From Camelimonas abortus (GTDB lineage Bacteria; Pseudomonadota; Alphaproteobacteria; Rhizobiales; Beijerinckiaceae), in NCBI RefSeq assembly GCF_042647165.1, contig NZ_JBHRUV010000079.1: a stretch of 21,468 nt of DNA. The stretch is one strand, 5' to 3'. Positions 8,456 through 14,793 of the stretch are shown here, piece after piece (within the stretch, counting starts at the first letter, position 1; every line of letters begins with the position of its first letter). A program made the translations under genes and the position numbers. The notes beneath the pieces are model-generated. The model was not told the origin of the DNA. It saw nothing but the letters and a program-made list of their open reading frames with translations, and searched no databases.

Positions 8456-8530
8456 CAGAATTCTCCGGTGGCGCCGTAGCGGCATTGGCGTTCTTGCACG
8501 CGGCGCCGGCGGCCGATAGATGTCCGGAAG

Positions 8531-8559
8531 GCGTTACGGGGCGCGGAATGTAGTGTCAA
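8531..8559 (-). promoter_or_regulatory. Candidate sigma-70 promoter for the LIV-type operon
   Basis: On the minus strand a perfect TTGACA (8559-8554) is followed after 17 bases by TAACGC (8536-8531), a weak -10. It lies about 75-100 bp upstream of the substrate-binding protein start. The -35 match and spacing are good; the -10 match is poor, as is common in alphaproteobacteria. Confidence 0.4.
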
Positions 8560-8560
8560 C

Positions 8561-8603
8561 ACGCCCGTAAACGCCGGCGTGATGAAAACAAAATCACGGG
8601 CGT
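8561..8603. promoter_or_regulatory. Nested dyads in the divergent intergenic region
   Basis: ACGCCCGT (8561-8568) and ACGGGCGT (8596-8603) are perfect 8-bp inverted repeats. Between them lie the perfect palindrome ACGCCGGCGT (8571-8580) and the repeat CGTGAT/ATCACG (8578-8583, 8593-8598). The cluster abuts the candidate -35 of the transporter operon and lies about 75 bp before the monooxygenase start, so it is a good candidate operator for a regulator controlling both directions. No regulator gene is visible in the window. Confidence 0.45.
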
Positions 8604-8676
8604 CGCGTCGGGAAATGGAGATAAATTTTCTCCTTCCTGCGCATCTTTTGGAATATTTTACCCGCGCTGTGACTCC

Positions 8677-10047
8677 ATGACCCAGAAACAGATCCGACTG
8701 AACAGCTTCCAGATGTGCGCGCCCGTGCACAACTGGGCTGGCCTGTGGCGACTGCCCGGCGACGAGGCGGTGAACTACAACCAGCTCTCCTACTGGACGC
8801 GGATGGCCGAAACGGCCGAGCGCGGGCTGCTCGACGCCATTTTCATCGCCGACGTGTTCGGCGTGTACGACGTTTACGGCGGCTCGCCGGAGGCGGCGCT
8901 GCGCGCCGGCGCCCAGACGCCGGACCTGGATCCGGTGATTCCCGTTTCCGCCATGGCGCAGGTGACGAAGCACCTCGGCTTCGGAATCACGGCCAATCTC
9001 AGCTACGAGCATCCCTACCAGTTCGCCCGCCGCTTCTCGACGCTGGACCATCTCACCGGCGGGCGCATCGGCTGGAACATCGTCACCGGCTACCTGCAGA
9101 GCGGCGCCCGCGGCATGGGGCGCGAGGCGCAGACCGAGCACGACGCCCGCTATGACGTCGCCGAGGACTTCATGGCCGCCTGCTACAAGCTGTGGGAGCA
9201 TTCCTGGGAGGACGGCGCGGCGGTGCGCGACCGCGCGCGCGGCGTGTTCACCGATCTGGCGCGGGTGCGCCGGGTGACGCATGAGGGGCCCCACTTCCGC
9301 GTCGACGGCGTCCACCTGTGCGAGCCCTCGCCGCAGCGCACGCCGGTGCTGTTCCAGGCGGGCTCGTCAGAGCGCGGCCTCGCCTTCGCCGCGCGCCACG
9401 CCGAATGCGTGTTCATTAACGGCCCGACCATGGAGGCGGCGGCGCGGACGGTGAAGAAGCTGCGCGCGCTGGCGGTCGGGGCGGGACGCGCGCCGGAGGA
9501 TCTCGTCATCTTCCTCGCCGCCAACCTGATCATCGCCCCGACCCGGGCCGAGGCGGACGAGCTGCACGCCGAATACGCCCGCCACCTCGACGCCGCCGGC
9601 CAGCTGGCGCTGGTCTCCGGCTGGACCGGCATCGACCTGTCGCAGCTCTCGCCGGACGACGTGGTGCCCTTCGCCCGCTCCAACGCCATCCGCTCGACGC
9701 TGGAGAACATGACGGTGAAGGCGCCGAAGCCGGCCCGGGTGCGGGATCTGGTGGCGCTGACCGCCGTCGGGGCCCGCGCGCCCTTCATCACCGGCACGCC
9801 CGCGGAGGCGGCCGACGCCCTGCTGGAGTGGGCGGACGTCACCGGCGTGGACGGCTTCAACTGCGCCCGCCTCTCCGTGCCGGCGACGCTCAACAGCATC
9901 GTCGACCTGCTGGTGCCCGAGCTGCAGTCGCGCGGCCGTTACAAGATCGCCTATGCGGAGGGCACCCTGCGCGAGAAGCTCAACGGCGGCGCCGGCCCGC
10001 GTCTTGCCCCGACCCATCCGGGCCGCCGCGCCAGCTTCGACGGCTGA
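8677..10047 (+). CDS. FMN-dependent monooxygenase, NtaA/SnaA/DszA(SoxA) family
   Basis: A 456-residue cytoplasmic luciferase-like flavin monooxygenase (bacterial luciferase superfamily) that uses FMNH2 from a partner reductase and O2. Members cleave nitrilotriacetate, dibenzothiophene sulfone, dimethyl sulfide or oxidise pristinamycin. Diagnostic stretches are WAGLWRLPGD near the N terminus, AETAERGLLDAIFIADVFGVYD, FGITANLSYEHPYQFARRFSTLDHLTGGRIGWNIVTGYLQSGARGMG, and FQAGSSERGLAFAARHAECVFI. Length is normal. No clear Shine-Dalgarno sequence precedes ATG 8677 (sequence CTGTGACTCC), but the start fits family N termini. It is divergent from the LIV-type transporter. No flavin reductase gene is in the window, so one must be supplied from elsewhere. 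The substrate is not predictable. Confidence 0.93.
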   Translation: MTQKQIRLNSFQMCAPVHNWAGLWRLPGDEAVNYNQLSYWTRMAETAERGLLDAIFIADVFGVYDVYGGSPEAALRAGAQTPDLDPVIPVSAMAQVTKHLGFGITANLSYEHPYQFARRFSTLDHLTGGRIGWNIVTGYLQSGARGMGREAQTEHDARYDVAEDFMAACYKLWEHSWEDGAAVRDRARGVFTDLARVRRVTHEGPHFRVDGVHLCEPSPQRTPVLFQAGSSERGLAFAARHAECVFINGPTMEAAARTVKKLRALAVGAGRAPEDLVIFLAANLIIAPTRAEADELHAEYARHLDAAGQLALVSGWTGIDLSQLSPDDVVPFARSNAIRSTLENMTVKAPKPARVRDLVALTAVGARAPFITGTPAEAADALLEWADVTGVDGFNCARLSVPATLNSIVDLLVPELQSRGRYKIAYAEGTLREKLNGGAGPRLAPTHPGRRASFDG

Positions 10048-10325
10048 GGCGGCGGGAAGGGCGCCGGACGGTCGTCGTCGTCGCCGCCCGTCGCAGGACC
10101 GGACCCGTCGTTCCGGCGCCTTTTCCGGCCCGAACCGGCCCTGCCGGCGCGCGAGGCGGGGCGGCCGCGGCCGTCCCGACGCCGGCCGCGCGCCTTTCGT
10201 GTCCGGACGGGGCGTCCGCCCGCCCGGCACGGACGCCCGGCTCAGGCCCGGGCTGGGGCGGCTCGGGCGAAAACGCCGGCGGCCGAAAGCCCGCGAAGCG
10301 GACAGGCGGCGCGCGCCGGGGCGGC

Positions 10326-10751
10326 TCAGCCTGCTGGCGCCGGATCCAGCGCCACCACCGCCTCGCCGCGCAGCTTGACGTCGCCGTGCTGGTCCTTCGC
10401 CGTCAGCTCAAGACGGGCGCGGCGCTCGCCGTCCGTCTCGTCAACCGCGGTCACCACGCCCTCGCAGGTGATCTCGGCCCCCACCTGGGTGATGGAGACG
10501 AAACGCACCCCGAACGCGCGGATGCGGTCGGCCGGAAAGGCGTCGTTCAGCGCCATGCCAAGACGCGCCATGATGAACATGCCGTGCGCGAACACGTCGT
10601 CAAAGCCGGAGCGCCGCGCGAAATCGATGTCCACGTGAATGGGGTTGTGATCGCCGGAGGCGCCGCAATACAGCGCCAGCTCGTGACGCGTCACCGGACC
10701 GAACGCCCGCCGCACCGGCGCGTCGCCTGGTTTCAGCTGCTGCGCGCCCAT
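10326..10751 (-). CDS. MaoC-like hot-dog (R)-specific enoyl-CoA hydratase/dehydratase
   Basis: A 141-residue single hot-dog domain protein. The hydratase-2 motif is intact: Y28-C-G-A-S-G-D34-H-N-P-I-H39, with an alanine at 45, giving the Asp/His catalytic pair, followed by FAHGMFIMARLG. Such proteins add water to trans-2-enoyl-CoA (or dehydrate 3-hydroxyacyl thioesters). GTG 10754 and ATG 10751 are adjacent; I prefer the ATG, which overlaps the stop of the preceding gene as TGATG with GGGGGG upstream. It is coupled to the FAS1-like gene, and the two probably form a heterodimeric hydratase as in HadAB-like pairs. The CoA-ester substrate is unknown. Confidence 0.9.
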   Translation of the reverse strand: MGAQQLKPGDAPVRRAFGPVTRHELALYCGASGDHNPIHVDIDFARRSGFDDVFAHGMFIMARLGMALNDAFPADRIRAFGVRFVSITQVGAEITCEGVVTAVDETDGERRARLELTAKDQHGDVKLRGEAVVALDPAPAG

Positions 10752-11233
10752 CACCCGTTCCCCCCGTGCTGCGGATTGCGAATGACAATGGTGGAGGTGA
10801 GGTCCGCCACATGCGCGCCCTCGCCGTTCTCCACCCTCGTTTCCTGCGTCACCATGGTGAGCGCGCCGCCCTTCTTGTCGGTGATGGCGGCGATGCGCGT
10901 CACATAGGTCAGCCAGTCGCCGACGCAGGCCGGCCGGTGATAGACGAATTTCTGCTCGCCATGGAGGATGCGGCCGATATCCACCCCCAGCATGTCCAGC
11001 ACCTTGATGGATCCGGGATTGTCAAGGCCCTGCAGGCAGAACAGATAGGTGGGCGGAACCGGAATGTCGCGATAGCCGGCGGCGCGCGCCGCCTCGGCGC
11101 TGTGATAGACCGGACTGGTCTCGCCGATGGTCTCAATGAAGAAACGCAGCCGCCGCGGCTCGACGAAAGCGTGCTGCGGCGGGAAGACGTGACCGGTGAG
11201 GGTCTGCGGATCAACCGCGAATGTCGCCGCCAT
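10751..11233 (-). CDS. FAS1-like dehydratase domain (MaoC N-terminal type) protein
   Basis: A 160-residue hot-dog protein of the FAS1-like dehydratase/MaoC_dehydrat_N family. Typical stretches are ETSPVYHSAEAARAAGYRDIPVPPTY (residues 38-63) and HGEQKFVYHRPACVGDWLT (residues 91-109). It lacks the GDxNPxH catalytic motif, which the next gene supplies, so a heterodimeric hydratase is likely. I start at ATG 11233 because the family begins close to this point. The frame stays open upstream to an ATG near 11363 (MTDTEDND...), which would add about 43 Arg-rich residues; I consider that extension non-native. First gene of a two-gene minus-strand operon whose promoter must lie between here and the assembly gap. 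Confidence 0.87.
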   Translation of the reverse strand: MAATFAVDPQTLTGHVFPPQHAFVEPRRLRFFIETIGETSPVYHSAEAARAAGYRDIPVPPTYLFCLQGLDNPGSIKVLDMLGVDIGRILHGEQKFVYHRPACVGDWLTYVTRIAAITDKKGGALTMVTQETRVENGEGAHVADLTSTIVIRNPQHGGNG

Positions 11234-11471
11234 GATCAGCGCCCCCCGGCTCCGGTCGCGCCCCGTGCGGCGGGCGCCGCGGCGCGAGGCCTTGTATTCA
11301 GGAACGCGCCTTCGCTGGCGCGGCGGACCTCCCCGGTCATCGTTGTCCTCCGTGTCTGTCATTGTTCCCGGGACGCGGCGGCGGGCCGCCGGCCGCGCCC
11401 TGCGCGAACCTGCGGCCCGCGCCGGCGCCGCGTCAAGGGCGCGCCCCGGGGGCGCCCGGTCTGGAACGCGC

Positions 11472-11567
11472 GGGGGGGGGGGGGGGGGGGGGGCGNNNNN
11501 NNNNNNNNNNNNNNNNNNNNNNNNNNNNNNNNNNNNNNNNNNNNNNNNNGGGGGGGGGGGGGGGGGG
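11472..11567. other. Assembly gap (54 N) flanked by poly-G runs
   Basis: The N block occupies 11496-11549. A run of 22 G (11472-11493) lies on its left and 18 G (11550-11567) on its right. Long homopolymer G directly at a scaffold join suggests a sequencing artefact or a hard-to-read G-rich structure, not normal sequence. The true gap length is unknown, and genes may be missing between the hydratase pair and the FAH-family gene. About 380 bases to its right (11568-11951) show no supportable gene. Confidence 0.9.
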
Positions 11568-11951
11568 ACGCGCGGCGCCGTCCGCGTGACGCAGCGCCAG
11601 GCGGCGCCGTTGCGGATGCAGCTGCGCCGGCCTTGTCCGGCGTCGCTGGCCCCGGGGTTGGGGCCGTGATGACGGCGCCGGTCCCGTCGCGCCTTCCGGC
11701 GCGCCCCCCGGAAACACTGCGGGAAAGACGCGTTTCGTGCTGGACGACATGGCGCGGCGCATGGCCTTCTCTGGCGGAAAGCGGGACGACGTGACGGTGA
11801 CGCCAGGGAGCTCCAGCAATGCGCGGCGGTCACCCTTTTCGCGGCCGGAGGGCTGGCGCTCCGGCGGGCCGCCGGCTGTCGGGCCTGATCGGGACATTGA
11901 CCGCCGCAGCGCGTTCCGCGAACGCTGGCGCAAGATCTGGGGGAGATGCAC

Positions 11952-12797
11952 ATGAAGCTGCTGCGATATGGTCCGCCTTGCGCGGAGAAGCCCGGCCTGC
12001 TCGACGCCGGCGGCGTGATCCGCGACCTTTCCGGCGTCGTGCCCGACATCAGCGGCGCGACCCTGGGGGCGGAAAGCCTGGCGCGCCTGCGCGCCATTGA
12101 TCCGGCGACCCTGCCGGAGGTTCCGGCCGGCGTGCGTCTGGGTCCCTGCGTGGCCGGCACGCGCAATTTCGTCGCCGTCGGCCTCAACTACACGGATCAC
12201 GCCGCCGAAACCGGCATGGCGCCGCCGGCGGAGCCGATCCTGTTCAGCAAGGCGCCCTCCTGCATCGTCGGTCCCGATGACGACGTGCTCATCCCGCCCG
12301 GCTCGCAGAAAACCGACTGGGAGGTGGAGCTGGCCATCGTCATCGGCGAGCGCTGCTCCTATGTCAGCGAGGCGGACGCGCTGGACCATGTGGCCGGTTA
12401 CTGCCTGTGCAACGACCTCTCCGAGCGCGCATACCAGATGGAGCGCGGCGGCACCTGGATGAAGGGCAAGGGCTCGCCCACCTTCGGCCCCATTGGCCCC
12501 TGGCTGGTGACGGTGGACGAGCTGGGCGACGCCAGCGACCTGCGCCTGTGGCTCTCGGTGAACGGCCAGCGCGTCCAGGACGGCACGACCGCCAACATGA
12601 TCTTCAAGGTTCCGGCCATTGTCTCCTACGTGTCGCAGTTCATGGCGCTTGAGCCGGGCGACCTGATCACCACGGGCACGCCGGCGGGCGTCGGCATGGG
12701 CATGAAGCCGCCGCGCTACCTGAAGCCCGGCGACGTGATCGAACTGGGCGCCGATGGCCTCGGCCAGCAGCGCCAGCAGGTGCGGGCGACGGCGTGA
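11952..12797 (+). CDS. Fumarylacetoacetate hydrolase (FAH) family protein
   Basis: A 281-residue cytoplasmic metal-dependent enzyme of the FAH superfamily (C-C hydrolases, hydratases, decarboxylases, ureidoglycolate lyase-like). The metal ligands are visible as Glu124 and Glu126 in DWEVELAIVIG and Asp155 in CNDLSER; the active-site NYTDHAAE (residues 79-86), the GTWMKGKGSPTFGPIGPWL block (167-185) and TTGTPAGVGMG (240-250) are all intact. ATG 11952 was chosen over ATG 11946 because GGGGGAG sits 6 bases upstream of it. It stands alone on the plus strand after the assembly gap. With the hydratase pair and monooxygenase it suggests breakdown of an organic acid. The exact substrate is not inferable. 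Confidence 0.92.
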   Translation: MKLLRYGPPCAEKPGLLDAGGVIRDLSGVVPDISGATLGAESLARLRAIDPATLPEVPAGVRLGPCVAGTRNFVAVGLNYTDHAAETGMAPPAEPILFSKAPSCIVGPDDDVLIPPGSQKTDWEVELAIVIGERCSYVSEADALDHVAGYCLCNDLSERAYQMERGGTWMKGKGSPTFGPIGPWLVTVDELGDASDLRLWLSVNGQRVQDGTTANMIFKVPAIVSYVSQFMALEPGDLITTGTPAGVGMGMKPPRYLKPGDVIELGADGLGQQRQQVRATA

Positions 12798-12807
12798 GAC
12801 GGCCTCC

Positions 12808-12824
12808 GCCGGAACCTCTCCGGC
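12808..12824 (+). terminator. Small hairpin after the FAH-family gene
   Basis: GCCGGA and TCCGGC form a 6-bp stem with a 5-base loop about 10 bases after the stop. No T tract follows, so termination here is uncertain. Confidence 0.3.
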
Positions 12825-12869
12825 TGAACCGGGCGCGCCGCGCGCAACTCCGGCGTGCGGCGCGGGATT

Positions 12870-12885
12870 AAATACGAACGTATTT
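12870..12885. promoter_or_regulatory. TetR-operator-like palindrome
   Basis: AAATACGAACGTATTT consists of perfect 7-bp arms (AAATACG/CGTATTT) around AA, embedded in GC-rich DNA. The form resembles operators of TetR-family repressors. No TetR gene is in the window, and no gene starts close by, so the site is orphaned. Confidence 0.4.
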
Positions 12886-14046
12886 GTTAGGCGCCTGAAA
12901 CGGTTGCGGCATGGCCGCGCCGGCGTGGCCGCTCCGCGCTCGGACGGCGCCCGCCGCCCGTGTTCCCGGCGGCGTGTTCAAAAGCAGTCACGCCCGGCGC
13001 ATCTCCGTGATGACGGGCTCCCCCGGATAGCGGCCCGGCCGGCGCCGGTTTGATCGTGGACGGGCAACGACGCGCCGCCTCGCTGCAGGCGCGGTCTCCC
13101 TAGCCGTACGGGCGGCATTATCGTTCATGAAATTGTAGCCCGTATTGAATATGAAAATATCTTATTTCGTCAAGTATTTATATCTCGATATGCCGGGCTA
13201 ATGTCAACATATATGGCCATGCATCATGACAATTGCCGCGCGCTGCCGCTGTCGCCGGTTATTGCCAAGGTAAATGCAGAAATCGCGCGCAGCCGTAACA
13301 GTAATGCAGGCGCAACGGCTGCGGCGGCGTCTTTCTGGCCGATGCAGCGGCCCGTATTTCTCAGGCATGCAGGAGCGTCCCGCCTGCGTGTCCTGGCGCC
13401 TGCCAGGCTCATGGCGTCCGCGCGGCGCGCACATGATTCCGAGTCAGGCGGCCTGGAGGCGGATTCGTGCGCGGCGGCGGGGAATTTTCCTGCCCCGGGG
13501 CCCTCGACATTCAGGACGGGCGGGGCTGCCCCCGTCCCAGGGCGTCATCCGGCGGAATGTCCACATGGCGCCGCCCTGATTGCAGCCGTCGGGCTATCGC
13601 GCCGCCTCGTTCATTGGAGCCGTCACTGTCGCAAATATACAACCCCGCGCATTGGGACGGACTGCAGCGGTATCTGGCGTCAAAACAAACGTTCCGCCGC
13701 GATGACGTTGATGAATTTCGCGCAAATGAGGCGTATCCTTGTGAAATTTATCACATCTCCGTGATATTCCTTTAGAAAATAAATATATTTTTGAACATAG
13801 TGTCTGTCTGTTGTACGCGCCTTCCCATACGGCATATTCGCAAATATTGTTGGCTGGAAATGCGACGGCAATTTTCGGATTATACCAATTGATCATACGA
13901 AGGGGTCGCGTGTGGCTGGGCGCGATCCAGACTGCTCTTGCATGACGTCTCTCGTGCGCATAAGTTGCTTTCCGGCCCTACGTTTGGAGGCGTATGCCGC
14001 CTTCTGATGCATCACGTGGCGGATCGTAGTCATTTGGGAGGGGGAA
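12886..14046. other. Long region without a supportable gene
   Basis: About 1.16 kb between the FAH-family gene and the secretion locus. Open frames here have no family resemblance, mixed codon use and no ribosome-binding sites. It holds AT-rich islands in otherwise GC-rich DNA (about 13115-13215 and 13740-13800). The first island is bounded by the inverted repeat TAGCCCG (13136-13142)/CGGGCTA (13194-13200). A CRP-type site lies at 13740-13755. The composition change suggests a junction between ancestral and acquired DNA plus the promoter region of the secretion locus. Confidence 0.6.
13740..13755 (+). promoter_or_regulatory. Perfect CRP-type binding site
   Basis: TGTGA-AATTTA-TCACA matches the TGTGA-N6-TCACA consensus of the Crp/Fnr family without a mismatch. 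It lies about 300 bp upstream of the putative secreted protein. A possible -35 TTGAAC follows at 13791-13796, but the -10 that would go with it is weak. Binding by a Crp-family regulator is inference. Confidence 0.45.
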
Positions 14047-14238
14047 ATGAGCTATTTTGACCCAGAATGGTATTTGAAAAAGAATCCCGACGTTCTGGCG
14101 GCGATTCAGGCTGGCCTCATTTCGTCTGCCGAGGAGCATTTCCAGCTCTACGGCAAATACGAGGGACGCAATCCGTCGCCGTTTATCGATCTTGATTTCT
14201 ATCTGGCTGCAAATCCGGATGTGCGCGAGGCGGTCTAG
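14047..14238 (+). CDS. N-terminal piece of the NPDV-repeat secreted protein, ends at an in-frame TAG
   Basis: Sixty-three codons from ATG 14047, well placed after GGGAGGGGG, contain the first repeat (FDPEWYLKKNPDVLAAIQAG...HFQLYGKYEGR) and half of the second (LDFYLAANPDVREAV), then TAG at 14236-14238. The same reading frame continues directly after the TAG with AGLITAYDHFVNYGAAEGR, which completes the second repeat. The homologous position in other repeats is Gln (repeat 1) or Glu (repeats 4 and 6), so TAG replaces CAG or GAG. This is therefore the true start of the large downstream frame, not an independent small gene. As written it would yield a 63-residue fragment. Confidence 0.8.
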   Translation: MSYFDPEWYLKKNPDVLAAIQAGLISSAEEHFQLYGKYEGRNPSPFIDLDFYLAANPDVREAV

Positions 14239-14793
14239 GCCGGGCTTATTACCGCTTACGACCATTTCGTGAACTACGGAGCCGCCGAAGGGCGCGTTCC
14301 GAACGTGCTGTTTGACGTTGGCTACTATCTCCGCTCAAATCCTGACGTTGCGGAGGCCGTAGCCCGTGGCGAGCTGAACGCCATCGATCACTATCTTCTT
14401 TATGGCGTCGCCGAGCAGCGCGCGGTGACATATCTGTTTAACGAGCAGGACTATCTCGCCCAGAACCCGGACGTCGCTGCGGCGGTTGAGGCTGGCCTCA
14501 TCTCCAGCGGTCTGGAGCATTTCCTGCTGTATGGCGCTGACGAGAACCGCGCTCCGAGCAGCCTGTTTGACTCGGCCGCGTATCTGCGCCTGAATCCGGA
14601 CGTCGCCGCCGCGGGCATGAGCGCGCTTGAGCACTTTATGCGGTATGGCGCCGCCGAGCAGCGCGTCGTTTCCGCCGTCTTTGACGCCGCGGCCTATCTG
14701 GAAGCCAATCCGGACGTCAAGGCGGCCGTGGAGGCGGGCGAGATCAGCGCCTATGAACACTTCATCAGGTACGGCGTTGCTGAACAGCGCAAT
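14053..14793 (+). repeat. Six roughly 41-residue NPDV repeats (protein level)
   Basis: Units follow the pattern F-D-x-x-x-Y-L-x-x-N-P-D-V-A-x-A-V-x-A-G-x-x...x-H-F-x-x-Y-G-x-x-E-x-R. NPDV occurs at residues 13-16, 56-59, 98-101, 140-143, 183-186 and 221-224, counted from ATG 14047. The fifth unit is about four residues shorter. DNA identity between units is moderate, so the array is old and not a recent tandem expansion. Confidence 0.85.

Noticed and set aside
10751..12187. Apparent 478-codon minus-strand frame running through the N block
   Set aside because: It is open only because N codons are read as X and the surrounding DNA is GC-rich; only 10751-11233 has family similarity.
12988..13035. 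Minus-strand stretch reading GRYPGEPVITEMRRA followed by a stop
   Set aside because: It resembles the end of a MaoC-like or other enzyme gene, but only about 15 residues look coding and no start is present; too short to call a gene remnant.
13201..13764. 187-codon plus-strand open frame
   Set aside because: No ribosome-binding site, no family resemblance and Arg/Ala/Pro-rich random-looking composition with no third-position bias.
13467..13775. 102-codon plus-strand frame with IYNPAHWDGLQRYLASKQTF
   Set aside because: The middle looks protein-like, but there is no good start and no recognised family, and it overlaps another frame equally well.
14335..14760. Minus-strand frame opposite the NPDV repeats
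   Set aside because: Its apparent periodicity mirrors the repeats on the coding strand.
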